A stretch of 64,000 nucleotides of DNA from Erpobdella octoculata (GCA_963978895.1 OZ022247.1:2808952-2872951); one strand, 5' to 3'. Numbered from the stretch's first letter, positions 23,514 through 37,450 are shown. A program made the numbers and translations. The notes: a model not told the origin generated them from the sequence alone.

Positions 23514-23660
23514 TCTCTCTTTCTCTCTCTGTCTCTCTGTTCCTCTTTCTTTTTCTCTCTCTTTCTTTCTCTCTCTATCTCTCCTTCTCTCTTTCTTTTT
23601 TTCTTTCTCTCTCTCTTTCTTTCTCTTTCTATTCTTCTCTCTCTTCTTTTTCCAGCTTTT
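23514..23660. repeat. (TC)n/(TTTC)n polypyrimidine tract
   Basis: About 145 bases of nearly pure pyrimidine on the plus strand. Confidence 0.9.
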
Positions 23661-24329
23661 GTGTCTCTCCTCAAATGGCTCAACAATTGGCTAAATGATT
23701 CTGGTTAAATTTGGCCAAGTGTTTCTACAAAAGTCTTTATAGATCCGTGAAAATAATGTTTGTTTTGTCTCTTTATTAGAAATTTGTGTTTGCATCTAAA
23801 GAGTGCCTGTTTAAAGATTTTTCGCTCATAGTAGTTAGAGTTTCGTTATGTCTTATTTGGGTGTTTGTTAGAGTTTTTATGTTTATAGGCGTCTGATGTG
23901 TGTTAAGTATTCTTTAATATTTCTGCATTATTGCCGTCAACTGGCTGGATGGATGCTTGTCAACTCCAGCTTTTTCTATATATATATTTTAATTTTTTAT
24001 AATCCAAAATTTATTAGGCGATTTAAATTGGTTACGGTTTCGAACATAATTTCACATTGATGTTGTATGTAATGTTTTATGTTTAATGTTTTGATTGCGG
24101 TATTATAGTTCTCATTCGTGATTGTTGGAACGGATATAGACGTACTTATTCGTCCCTAGTTTGCAGTAAAAACAATGTATTAGCCACCATTTCTTTTGCT
24201 TGAGTGTGTTTTGTACAACCATTAATAGATTAATTGATTTCTTCTTTGAGATTAAAGAAAATCGAGTCGGAATAAACAATGAAGTATTTTTGGGAAATTA
24301 GTGCGTCGTTGGCTCTGTTAATGGTTGCA

Positions 24330-24905
24330 TAGAGGGTGGTGGAAGTGATAGTGATAATAGTGGTTCTGGTGGTGGTGATGATGATGGTTATAGTGGTGGT
24401 GATGATGACGGTTGTGATAATAATGGTGGTAGTGATGATGATAACAATGGTGGTCGGGATGATGATAACGATAATGGAAACTCGGATGGCTTATCACAAG
24501 ATTGTTGACGGATTTTCAACAAGTAAAAATTAATCAAAACATGTAATTGAATTCACGACATAAACAAGATATCGCGTTTCTGTGATTTCACGAAAGAATA
24601 CTGAAATAGAAAAAAAAAGAATTTAAAGAAGACAAAACTCAGAATCAGATGTGGGAGATGCAAAAAATGATTAAAAGCGATGGAAATAATTAACTGCTTT
24701 TGTAACTTAAAGCTTCCTTTAGATGGAATGAGATATCATACATACATACTGCCGCATTTTTTACGGACGTTAAATTTAAATAAACAGCAGAGATTTATTT
24801 ATACGGGCTTTGTTAATTATTATAAGAAAAACAAAATAGACTGTGGTGATGATGATCGTGGAGTTAGTGATGATGATGATGATGGTGATGGTGGTGGTGA
24901 TGATG

Positions 24906-24937
<32 letters not shown>

Positions 24938-25000
24938 GGTGGTGGTGGTGTTGGTGGTTATGGTGATGATGATGACGATGACGATGATGATGATGGTGAC
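24330..25000. repeat. Two (GAT)n/(GGT)n tracts
   Basis: Tracts at 24330-24475 and 24843-25000, with about 370 bases of unremarkable AT-rich DNA between. Confidence 0.9.
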
Positions 25001-25066
25001 TTAAGGGAGTGAGGACAACAATGATGTCGAATTGCAGGAACATCCAAAATTATGACTCCGAGCATG

Positions 25067-25181
25067 CAGTGGCGCAGCTAGGGTTTTTGGCACCTGGGGC
25101 AAAGTCTAATGAAGGCGCCCCTACAATATCCCATCTGTCTATAACATTGGCTCCCTGCCCCCTCCCCTAGCTACGCCTCTG
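25067..25181. mobile_element. hAT-type MITE with 8-bp target duplication
   Basis: Terminal inverted repeats CAGTGGCGCAGCTAGGG and CCCTAGCTACGCCTCTG flank a 115-bp element. The flanks CGAGCATG (25059-25066) and CGAGCATT (25182-25189) form an 8-bp target duplication with one mismatch, the hAT signature. Confidence 0.85.
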
Positions 25182-25189
25182 CGAGCATT

Positions 25190-26216
<1,027 letters not shown>

Positions 26217-26511
26217 GAAGTATTAGAAGTAATAAGGTCATTGCGACTTACGACTGCATGTAACTCTTGGGTGGTATTCTCAGACCTGAGGTGAATTTAA
26301 TATTTTTCATTCTGAAGCAAATTAGCTCATTTAAGGTTATGATAAATTTTTTAAAGATTTTTGATCGAATTTCGTAATTTTATTTTATGGCGTACGTATG
26401 GTTTTTCAATGCGATAAATAATATGATTATATCAGCCAATGACGGACGATGGACTGATTAATTGCATCTGGGGAAGAGGTCATGGCATCGTGACCTTCAT
26501 TTCTGCCCCGC

Positions 26512-26822
26512 CGCCATCATCATCATCATCATCATCACTACTTCACTACCACGATAGATATTACCAGCGTTGTGGTAATAATTCATCATCATCTTTAATG
26601 TTATCGTCATCATCATCGTCGTCGTCATCATTACAATCATCATCGTCATCGTCGTGGTCGTCATCATCATCACCATCACCATCATCGTCATCGTCGTCGT
26701 CGTCACCATCACCATCATCATCATCATCATCATCATCATTATCATCATCGTCATCGTCATCGTCATTGTCATCGTCGTCGTCGTCTTCGTCGTCATCGTC
26801 GTCGTCGTCGTCGACATCGTCG

Positions 26823-26864
<42 letters not shown>

Positions 26865-26868
26865 CCAC

Positions 26869-26958
<90 letters not shown>

Positions 26959-26959
26959 T
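26512..26959. repeat. (ATC)n/(GTC)n trinucleotide tract, about 450 bp
   Basis: Imperfect in the first half (ATC, GTC, ACC mixtures) and almost perfect (ATC)n from about 26822. Confidence 0.97.
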
Positions 26960-27414
26960 TGATTTATATAGACGACTAAAAACTTCTTCAGTAGTCGTTT
27001 TTAAGAAATATGGAATGGATAGATGGTTAAATAGATAGACTAATATATATGATATGATAGATGCATCAGCCAAAATCATTTTGCTCGTTTTTAACGGATT
27101 TTTTGGGAACTTCCGAAACCAAAAACATTAAAATTTCTAAATTTAAGTTTTAAATTTTCAGTTTGTCAGTCAATCGAGTGGCAGATGAACGGTTTTCTAC
27201 CGATTGTGGTTGGTTTGATTTTTCATTTATTTTATTTTTACGCGTTCCATTTATCATGCAAATTTAAATTTATTTCTCCATTTATGAGTGTGCGCCTATT
27301 TTTAGATCTCGTTTCATTTGATTGGCTTGTAATCCCAAAGGTGGTCGTAGGGAGACTATAATTCAATTTTATACGTCGAAAGAAACCAATTGATGAACAC
27401 GAACTAGGTACGCA

Positions 27415-28276
27415 GATGGATGGATGGATGGATGGATGGATGGATGGATGGATGGATGGATGGATGGATGGATGGATGGATGGATGGATGGATGGATGGA
27501 TGGATGGATGGATGGATGGATGGATGGATGGATGGATGGATGGATGGATGGATGGATGGATGGATGGATGGATGGATGGATGGATGGATGGATGGATGGA
27601 TGGATGGATGGATGGATGGATGGATGGATGGATGGATGGATGGATGGATGGATGGATGGATGGATGGATGGATGGATGGATGGATGGATGGATGGATGGA
27701 TGGATGGATGGATGGATGGATGGATGGATGGATGGATGGATGGATGGATGGATGGATGGATGGATGGATGGATGGATGGATGGATGGATGGATGGATGGA
27801 TGGATGGATGGATGGATGGATGGATGGATGGATGGATGGATGGATGGATGGATGGATGGATGGATGGATGGATGGATGGATGGATGGATGGATGGATGGA
27901 TGGATGGATGGATGGATGGATGGATGGATGGATGGATGGATGGATGGATGGATGGATGGATGGATGGATGGATGGATGGATGGATGGATGGATGGATGGA
28001 TGGATGGATGGATGGATGGATGGATGGATGGATGGATGGATGGATGGATGGATGGATGGATGGATGGATGGATGGATGGATGGATGGATGGATGGATGGA
28101 TGGATGGATGGATGGATGGATGGATGGATGGATGGATGGATGGATGGATGGATGGATGGATGGATGGATGGATGGATGGATGGATGGATGGATGGATGGA
28201 TGGATGGATGGATGGATGGATGGATGGATGGATGGATGGATGGATGGATGGATGGATGGATGGATGGATGGATGGA
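27415..28276. repeat. (GGAT)n microsatellite, about 862 bp
   Basis: About 215 uninterrupted units with no visible sequence variation. It is open in three frames on both strands because the unit and its shifts contain no stop. No coding is claimed. Confidence 0.99.
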
Positions 28277-29015
28277 AGCACAAAACAAGTGGATGCTAGC
28301 GAGGCTGTGTTCGGTTGAATTAGTGCGAAAATCATCACGTTGATTTTGACCAAAAACAAAAGAAGGTTATGCAAATGAGTAAGAAAATAGAAGTTGACAA
28401 ACGGAAATATAATGAACGAAACTAATTAAACACGCACATCACTGGTGCGACTAACAACCAACTGCACTCGATAAAGTTGGAAAAGGAAGGAATTGACGTT
28501 TTCAGAATATAATTTGACAATGCGTGTGATAGCCGGATATTGTGTTATGCGATTATTTATTATATATATAGACTCTCACTGTGTTTGTTTATATTTTTTA
28601 TTATTAATAACAATTACATTATTGCTGTTGCAACATTTCAACTAGACATTTTTATTAGCATGTTCTCATTATCTTGATTTATACTGCATAACTTCATATT
28701 CTTAAGTTTTATTCATCTATTTCAGTAATATACCAATAATTTTTTTATTAATTAATCACGCTGAGAAATATTTTTAAATATTTTTCTCCTTTCAGATACG
28801 ACAGTGCACACAATATCCGGTCATTTCTGGCAAAATGTAACTCGAGCCCGTCTCAAATGTGATTGGACCGAGACGAGACAGGCAACAGTGCTTCAATGTC
28901 ATATTGTCTCTCTGCTGAAATAATTGCTGGCTCGAAACAGAAAAGAAAAAAAACTGTTTTTGTTGTGCAGTACGTGCAAATGTCAAGGTTGATGAACAAA
29001 ACATGTGGACCTGAG
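28277..29015. other. Intergenic DNA, no gene seen
   Basis: No recognisable frames. Confidence 0.5.
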
Positions 29016-29165
29016 ACATGTGGTCCAATTCACCGGGGTGTCCAATTCACCGGACTAGTCCAATTCACCAGGGGTGTCCAATTCACAGGGGTGTCCAATT
29101 CACCAGGGGGTCCAGTTCACCGGGGGGTTCAATTCACCGGGGGTCCAATTCACAGGGATGTCATC
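29016..29165. repeat. Minisatellite, unit GGTCCAATTCACCGGGG
   Basis: Eight units of 17-19 bases. Confidence 0.9.
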
Positions 29166-29455
29166 GTTTACTATGGAGGCTGGCTGGTTTGTCCCGACAA
29201 ACAAGTCCGCTGGAAAATGTAAACGAAGGAATGAAATGAAGAATAGAAAAAAGATAAGTATAAAAAACATTTTGAAGAAAGTTTGAAAAAATAATATTTT
29301 TTATTGGTTTTCTTATGTTTCGGAGAGTTGTTTTTATTTAAGAAAGTCGGAATTTTTAACGCCCACCCGCGAGTGTCGGCTTTCATTTAAATGCTGATTT
29401 AAATACAAACAGCTCTATAATAACTATTTTTCATCTACTTCTTCCTCCTACTTCT

Positions 29456-29695
<240 letters not shown>

Positions 29696-30504
29696 AATAC
29701 CAGAGTGTACATCTTAATATTCTACAAAAAAATACTCACCCCCCTCTCCCCACCCTCTGGAACGTGTTACACGTCATGGAGAAAATCATGCGACGGAAAT
29801 ATCAGCCGATGTTGATGCAGTAGAAACAATTTAAAAAAAATTGTTATCTAAAGATTTCGAAATATTTGAATAAATTTTATTTTCATTTATTTATTGCTAT
29901 TTATATTTCTGTTGATAGTTATCGTAATTTTGTGAGAATATTTGCCGTTTTTAAATATCAGATTTATATTCTTTGGCTTTGTTTAAATTGAATTTTTATG
30001 TTGAATTTTTAAAAAATACATATTCGGTTATGTGAGATAACGAAAATAAACATTTTTTATTATGTGGGATAATAAAACTGTTTAAATGTAGGCTATATAT
30101 TTTTTGGTATAAAGCTGCGTCAAAATTGACATTATTTTGCTAACAAAAATAACTTTTAATCATGAATTCTCAAAACATTTAAAACTACCAACTCTTTAGT
30201 TTAGCAAATTTTATTGTTCAAGGTCAAAGTTCAATCATTCAAGTTCATCACTCAATGCGAAATCTCTTGTGGACTTGTGAAATAAATTAACAGAAAAAAT
30301 AAATTCAAATAGTTTTTTTACGTCTTACAAATGATCTTTACTAACTAGTTTTTAAATTTGAACTTTTTTAAACAGACTAATTTTAATTTAATTTAAATAA
30401 AAACGCCAATTGAAGTGAATTTAATTGTAAATTGGATAGCATATCATAACATGCATGAGCTCCAAGTGTTCGAGAAAAGAGAATGTGTCTTTGTTATTCT
30501 ACTC
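29696..30504. other. AT-rich intergenic DNA, no gene seen
   Basis: No recognisable content. Confidence 0.5.
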
Positions 30505-31778
30505 TGATCTCCAAGACATATAACCATCTCGCACTCAAAGCTCGCAATAAAACTTCGTGCCTATGGTATTAACGGCAATCTCAGTGCATGGCTAGTTGAC
30601 TTTCTATCCAATCGTACTCAATATGTACGAGTTCACGAAACACTTTCAAATCAATCCAATGTTACAAGCGGCGTTCCCCAAGGTAGTGTCCTTGGGCCTA
30701 CTTTGTTTCTTATTTACATTAATGATGTCGTTGAAAATATTACTAACAAAACGATCTCGATTAAGCTCTTCGCTGACGACATCAAATTCTATTCCAGTTC
30801 TGGTTCGTCTACATGTGATCTACAGATGGCTATTGACGAGCTGATGTCGTGGAGCAAGACATGGCAGCTCAACTTAGCTCTTGAAAAATGTGTACTATGT
30901 ACGATTTGTCGCAGCAAGAACAGTCGAAGGCAAATCTCTAAATATTTTGTAAATAAACATGAGCTTGAGAATGTTGCTCAGATAAGAGATCTAGGGATAA
31001 CTATTGATGAAGGCCTTACTTTCAAGAACCACATAAATGTTATTACACACACTGCCGCATCCAGATCACGATTTGTCCACAGGTCTTTTACTTCAGGCAA
31101 CCATCAGACACTAGCAAAAGCTTTTTGCACGTACATTCGGCCACTCCTTGAATACTGCTCCTCTGTATGGAGTCCTCACCATAGATTTCTGATAAACAAG
31201 TTAGAAAAAATCCAAAGACGATTCACCAAGAATATTCCCTCTCTTCGTCAGGCACCTTACCCCGCCCGCCTTAAGATGCTCGGTTTGCAGTCTCTCGAGT
31301 ACCGAAGGCTTGTGTTAGATCTCAGCTTAGGCTACAAGATATTGCATGGAAATGTATGCACCAATCTGGTGCATCATTTTCACCCCACCAACTACCCAGC
31401 AACCAGGGGTCACAGTTACAGACTTCGAACAAATGTGTTTTCAGTAGATACTACCAAGTACTTTTTTTCTAATCGTGTTGTGAATGTTTGGAATTCATTG
31501 CCGGACCAGATTGTTTCTTCTCCTACTTTCTCGGAATTTAAACATCTTATTGCTCAAATGGATTTATCTCTACTTTTGTCTGATATACGTTGAATGAGTC
31601 GCCATCTTACTGTCGATGTTTTTCTCTTATATTATTACTATTATTATTTTCTTCTCATTAGAGTGTTACATATTTTGTCATTCTGACTGTAAATGTTATT
31701 GTACATATTTTTTTTTTCGGGATGGAGTTAGCGATTCATTGAATCCTTCCACTCGTTTGTGAAAAATAAATAAATAAA
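30505..31778 (+). mobile_element. 5'-truncated non-LTR retrotransposon (LINE) with C-terminal reverse transcriptase
   Basis: One open frame from about 30508 to the stop at 31593 encodes the C-terminal half of a LINE reverse transcriptase. It starts in the TISHSKLAIKLRAYGI region, continues with SGVPQGSVLGP and the catalytic FADD (LFADDIKFY), then thumb and tail motifs (LEYCSSVWSP, LEKIQRRF, WNSLPDQI). A 3' UTR ends in an A-rich (AATAAATAAAT) tail near 31778. The frame is unbroken past the truncation, so the copy is fairly young, but the endonuclease and N-terminal RT are gone and an in-frame stop lies just before the truncation, so it cannot move by itself. Jockey/CR1-like family is an inference. 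Confidence 0.85.
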
Positions 31779-33480
31779 ATTAACCGTTATATCTCGATGA
31801 CAAAAATTCCCATTAAGGCAATCTGCAAAGTAGTTGTGGTATGGTTATATATTAAGGTGAAAGAAACAGCTAAGTGATTGATGGAATAAATAAATAAATA
31901 TAATAAAATAGAGATAATAAATTAATAAAATAAAATAGAATTAATAAATTACTGAAATAAAATAAAGATAATAAATAAATTAAATTAAATACAGATAATA
32001 AATTTAAATTAAATAGAATAATTAATAAAATTTAATAATTTGTTGAAAGCGTTTTAATAAATTGTTTCGAAATTATATCAGCTTGCTCACTCAGTTGTTT
32101 GAATTTTAAATGCTTTAATTCTCCAATTGAAATTTATAAACACAAACAAATACTTATGTACAAAAAGGCACTTACATTTGTAAAGAAAAATTTCAACTTG
32201 CAGAAGCTTTGTTAAAATATCAGTCATCAAGTGAAGTTTTTACACAGAAGTGTGATCAAGGTTTGAACCGGTTCTAGACACGAAGAAATTGGTGGTAATA
32301 CTACTATAGGTAATGTCTGTAAAATTCAAAAAACTTATAAGCTCCAAATATAGTTTAAACTTTCAAATTAACGGTTGAAACTAAAAATAATTTAATAAAT
32401 ACTCTTTTCAAAGTTTGTTTTGCCATCACAAGTCCCGATGTCGCAAGTTTTAAAGGATGGAGAGTGAACCTGAGGGAAATTGTTTCTTCAAAAGATGAAC
32501 CTGGGAGAACTTGTTTATTGCACGGGTGGTTTTACTATGACTACGTTTCTGAGTGATTTCGATCAACTGGTGATGTTGTTAACATTCGAAAGTAAAACAG
32601 CCAATGTAACCTACAATACAATTCTTTATTACTTTTTCTTATGAATTTTCTTATAAATTGCCGATATCAGATGAAACATTTACTCACTCGTTGACTGTAA
32701 TATTAACATCACAAAAAGAGCTTCCTGAATGCATTTGACTGAAAACAACTCTCTTCGTTTTGCAGTCACCACAACAAAGACAAGGATTATTACGCTCTAA
32801 GTTGTCAATTTATTTTGCATTTTTTGTGAGACAAACTCCTAAATAATTATCTTCATCAAAACACCTAACAGCAAACATGAAAACATAAGTAAGAATGTGT
32901 GGAGAATGAAAGAAATTAACAAAGCTGCTTTCATGACCAAGGAATGGTTAGTTTCGGTCCTTTAATTTTGGTGTAATATGAACATCTTTGTTTGGTTTCT
33001 TAGACTAAAGATACTGTTTGGGCTAAAAAAAACTATCTAAAAATTGAAATTTATAATATAAAAATTATTGAAAATAAATAATAAATGAATATATTATGAA
33101 ATTGATGCTGATGGAGTTTTAATGGAAAACAAATGCTAGATTAGTTAAAATTGCTAGAAAAAAGTGTAGACCTTTGCATTACCATAAACACATTTATCAT
33201 AATTAATAACCGAATGAATAATTAAATAAAATAATAAAAATAACTTATTTATTCATGAGATAGAAAAAAAGTTGATAAAAATTAAATGGGATTAGATTTG
33301 TTTTTAAGAGAACAGGCAAACTCCTCCTGACTGAGTGAATCGACCACGAAACAGCAAAAGAAGCTTTTTAATGCAAAAGAATTTTCCAGAATATTTTCCT
33401 ATTATAAATTCGAAGTGTGTTTTTTTTGTTTTCGGAAACTCCCACTACAATGTGTCTTATTTTTCATTGCTGATGGCTTT
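31779..33480. other. AT-rich intergenic DNA; one Cys-rich exon-like stretch
   Basis: On the minus strand 32690-32870 encodes a Cys-rich peptide (CFDEDNYLGVCLTKNAK, a stop, then NNPCLCCGDCKTK), preceded by a pyrimidine tract with TTAG and followed by GTGAGT. The in-frame stop makes a working gene unlikely. The rest shows nothing. Confidence 0.3.
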
Positions 33481-33489
33481 TTTTATATC

Positions 33490-33640
33490 TCTTATCTTTC
33501 TTTCTTTCTCTCTTTTCTCTCTCTATATCTCTCTCTTTTTTTCTCTTTCTCTCTTATCTTTCCTTCTCTCTCTCGCTCTCTTTTTCTCTTTTTCTTTTCC
33601 TCTCTCGCTATCTTTCTATCTTTCTCTCCTTTTTTTTTGT
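33490..33640. repeat. Polypyrimidine (TCTT/TC) tract
   Basis: Imperfect TTTC and TC repeats on the plus strand. Confidence 0.9.
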
Positions 33641-33899
33641 ACCAGGAATGAATTCACATTTTTGAATGCAAAGTTACTGATTTCTGTTAAGAGCGAAACT
33701 AATTTTATATTGTTTCGTGTTCAAATTATTCTCCATCGCCAAAGAAAACTACCAGAACGCACTGACTTCCACAGCCGAATGAATCCAACTCACCCCCGGC
33801 GATTTCGCCATGTCCAGCAAAAGAACAAGTTATTTGACAGATAATTCAGTTGACTGAAACACGTTTTCGCTGGTAGAGTTTCACACGTGACTACTCTAA

Positions 33900-34240
33900 C
33901 CTTGACCCCAATTTGATAGAGGTCAGCTGGAGCTACTGAGTCGTTTAGATATCAGAGTAGCATTTGAAACCGTTGACCATGATAGGTATTCCCTTTAGAG
34001 ACATGGACAAATGCATGGTATCTGAGGAGTTGTTTTGAAATGGTTGATTTCATACTTGACTAATCGAGTTTTGGTGGAAATGGGTCATTTTTGGCGTCAG
34101 AAAATAGTGGCGTACTTTGGGGATCAATCAGTCTTGGGTCTACTACTATTTCTATTGTTCACTGCTGATATACCTGACATTGTTTATCGGTGTTGGTTTG
34201 AGGGACATAGTTTGTCGTTATTTCTTAGTTTTCAAATAAG
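33900..34240 (+). pseudogene. Degenerate LINE reverse-transcriptase fragment
   Basis: Frames recall RT motifs: an AF(D)TVDHD-like stretch near 33960, then VLKWLISYLTNRV and GDQSVLGLLLFLLFTADIPDIV, matching the G-QGSVLGP...LF-IYIND region of LINE RTs. Frameshifts and stops break it. It ends about 150 bases before the promoter of LRR-Ig gene A. Confidence 0.65.
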
Positions 34241-34367
34241 GCCGACAATATTGTTTGGGTACAAACTTAAATTATTTGAATATTTTTCTTCCATATTAAA
34301 ATAAAACTTACAAACGCTTTCCTGGTGTTCAAATAGCGCAATCTCCCTGATTTAGAAACATTTGAAA

Positions 34368-34410
34368 ATTTGTTCGGTTGATGACGTCATAGACTGTGTT
34401 TATAAGCAAT
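34368..34410 (+). promoter_or_regulatory. Conserved promoter block of LRR-Ig gene A with CRE
   Basis: TTCGGTTGATGACGTCATAG contains the CRE octamer TGACGTCA (34382-34389), followed by a TATA-like TTTATAAGC at 34399-34408 and a TTTGAAGTTTCAAAT motif. The same order is found upstream of genes B and C. Confidence 0.65.
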
Positions 34411-34491
34411 TTGAAGTTTCAAATTAATTTAGTCGACGTTGCAACGTTGCTGATTTTTACTCGTTGTTTAATTTTTAAATAATTATTAAAC

Positions 34492-37450
34492 ATGTTAAAC
34501 ATGAAGTACAAATATAGCAATAAAATATTTATTCAGCTGCTGTTGATGACGACTTTTGTTTCGAAAGTTTTCCCGGCGTGTATTCTATCTCATCATTCAA
34601 CTCTGGTTACATGTACACGTGATCTGTTCAGCAATATACCTGCAGACCGATGGCCAATGGTGACAGCTGTCAAACTGAAAAGTCTTAGTGTCAAACAGTC
34701 CCAGTTGAGAATCGTCAGCTCAAATATGACGCTGAGTTTTCAAAAGTTAGAAGTTGACGATTCTACAATAAACTTTGAAAATTCTCAGCTGATGGAAGTT
34801 TCAAACACTATAACCATCAGAAACAGTATTATGGTTAATTGCGGTCTCGGTCAGTTCAGTGGCAAGATACATGAATTGAATTTTAAAAATGTAGTCATTG
34901 AAAACTACGAAGGATCGTTATTAGAAGGAGCCAATGTGACAAATCTTAAATTCATGAACGTCACAGTTAAACAAAAATTTAAAATTATATTTGAAAATTG
35001 TTCTGTGTTTGTCTTAGTAATTGAAAAGAGTTCAGGGATTAACTTTACGGAGTTGTGCAACCTTAAAACTCTTATAAATTTGCAGTTGTTTAATGCTGAA
35101 GTGGAGTTTCCAACAAACTGTTTTGAAGTAAGTTTTTAACTATTTTCAGCCAACCCAGTATAATACTTTTTAAAGCATTAATTATTTGTCTAAATTTTCA
35201 TATTTAACAACAGCAAACATTTTGACAAAAGTGTTCATAGTAAAGCCTGTTTCAAGCGTTTTCAGCATTAAAATGTTGCATCGTTGTTAAAATTATAATT
35301 TAAGATTTTAAAGTTGTTTAGATATTTCTTATTAGTTGATATTCAAATTATTTATTATTTAGGAGCACAAAGATCTTAATTTTCTTTATTTTTTAAAAAT
35401 TGTCTCAAATTGGAATTTCCTATCGGCCATGAAAAGTTCATTGAAAAGATTATTAATTACCGAATGTAATATACCGGAGATCAAGGAAGAGTGGTTTCAA
35501 CACATTGGTCAACATCTTGAAGAACTGCAAGTTGTGAAGAGCAAAGTTGAAAAAGTGGCAAGCAATCTTCCAACAAAATTTAGCAAACTCAAAAAATTAT
35601 CCTTCCGAGGCAACACACTGAAAAGCCTTCCTGTAGAGTTTTTGGAGGTTTTCCCAAATCTTAGAGAGCTTGATATTCGTGGAAATTTATTTGATTGTAC
35701 TTGCTCGATTAGCTGGTTCAACAATAAAAAATTGTCTAGTTTAAATTTGAAAAATCAAGTTGAGTGTTCAGATGAAAATAAAAAAGAACTTTTATTTGAT
35801 GGTACTTTGTGTCCAAGTAATGCATCATCGCTAGAGAAAACCACCCAGATTTTAACTTTTGTTTCACGTAGAAATGAAATGAACAAGCTTTCTACAGCAA
35901 CTTTCACACATCTAAAACAAACTAGACAAACGGTGAGAACAAGTTTATTGACAAAGCATTCAGTTGACGATAATACTCCTTTATCGGCCGAATTAAGTCA
36001 CATGACGACTCATGACCCGACGTGGTCCATCGTTTCAAAGTTAATTAGTGAAACACCAGAAGTGCCAGATCTTCATGCAACAATGAATGAAAGAAAAACT
36101 ACAGCTGCTTCAGTTGCAGTAAAATCTAGAACACCTTCTCCAACAACTTCCACTAGAATACTATCTCCAACAACTTCCACTAGAACACATTCTCCAACAA
36201 CTTCCACTAGAACACATTCTCTAACAACTTCCACTAGAATACATTCCCCAACAACTTCCACTAGAATACATTCTCCAACAACTTCCACTAGAATACATTC
36301 TCCAACAACTTCCACTAGAACACTATCTCCAACAACTTCCACTAGAACACATTCTCCAATAACTTCCACTAGAACACTATCTCCAACAACTTCCACTAGA
36401 ACACATTCTCCAACAACTTCCACTAGAACACTATCTCCAACAACTTCCACTAGAACATATTCTCCAACAACTTCCACTAGAACACTATCTCCAACAACTT
36501 CCACTAGAACATATTCTCTAACAACTTCCACTAGAACACATTCTCCAACAACTTCCACTAGAACATATTCTCCAACAACTTCCACTAGAACACATTCTCC
36601 AAACACTTCCACTAGAACATATTCTCCAATAACTTCCACTAGAACACTATCTCCAACAACTTCCACTAGAACACATTCTCTAACAACTTCCACTAGAACA
36701 TATTCTCCAACAACTTCCACTAGAACACATTCTCCAACAACTTCCACTAGAACACATTCTCCAACAACTTCCACTAGAACACTATCTTCAACAACTTCCA
36801 CTAGTCTCGCACAAACTTACAAAAGACTGAAAATCAGTTCTTCATATAGGTTGTCAGTTGAAAATGATGCCATCTCTTTGGCGAAATTCCGCCAGACCAA
36901 CACCCATGACCCAAAATGGTCGATCACTTCAAGATTAACTCATAAAACTTCTGACGAAACCAATAAAACTTCTGAAGAAACCAATAAAACTTCTGACAAA
37001 ACCAATAAAACTGCTGATTTTCTTTCAAAAACACATGAGACAACAACCAGCATAAACAAATCACTTCCACAAATTCGAGGATTCAAAAAATTTATCAGTG
37101 AGGAGATGAAACAGTTAGTATTGAAATGTGAAGTTTTTGCAGTTCCACCGGCTCGAGTAATAATCGGATGTCCAGACGGTTTCTTCAAATACTTTCCAAA
37201 TGATAAAATGGATAAATTGTTCAACATTACATACAGAATTAGAAACGTGACAAGCAATGAACTTGGAATCTACCGTTGTTGTGCAAAAAACGAACATGGA
37301 TGGGGCAACAGATCAATTCTTGTTGAATTTGAATTTGAATTAATTGAAGAACCCTCTTCTTTGAACCTTGCATACTTCAGTGCATTGTTAATTTGTATCT
37401 TCTCAATGGTAAACTTATTTTTTCAATACACTGGGTTAATAGTTTATTGA
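34492..37450 (+). CDS. LRR-Ig gene A: single-pass surface protein with LRRs, repeat-expanded Ser/Thr stalk and one Ig domain
   Basis: Two exons, 34492-35127 and 35363-37450, joined by a phase-0 GT-AG intron (GTAAGT donor), give 907 residues. Exon 1 encodes a signal peptide (about 1-28, cleavage near VFPA) and a Cys-containing domain with irregular LRR-like periodicity and many N-glycosylation sites. Exon 2 encodes LRRs (LKKLSFRGNTLKSLP), an LRR C-terminal cap (CTCSISWF), and a stalk. The stalk holds about 25 copies of a 9-residue SPTTSTRT(H/L/Y) repeat at about 469-694. Then come one Ig-like domain (first Cys near 800, second in GIYRCCAKN near 850) and a hydrophobic segment near 880-900 with a tail of only a few residues. 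The protein is probably anchored outside the cell with almost no cytoplasmic part. The extra Cys beside the second Ig cysteine is specific to A. LRR-Ig proteins serve in adhesion, neuronal wiring or immunity; which applies here is unknown. A second ATG three codons in (34501) is also usable. Confidence 0.85.
36134..36808 (+). repeat. 27-bp in-frame minisatellite in the gene A stalk
   Basis: About 25 units of TCTCCAACAACTTCCACTAG plus a variable 7-base end. Almost all changes fall in one codon, giving His, Leu or Tyr as the ninth residue. Gene B has about one unit at the same place and gene C none. Confidence 0.95.

Noticed and set aside
27415..28276. Long open frames (poly MDGW and poly HPSI)
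   Set aside because: They are perfect tetranucleotide repeats without stop codons; open in several frames on both strands, with no flanking coding signal.
36073..36801. 242-residue minus-strand frame inside gene A
   Set aside because: Shadow of the 27-bp in-frame repeat; gene A on the plus strand has conserved domains and splice sites.
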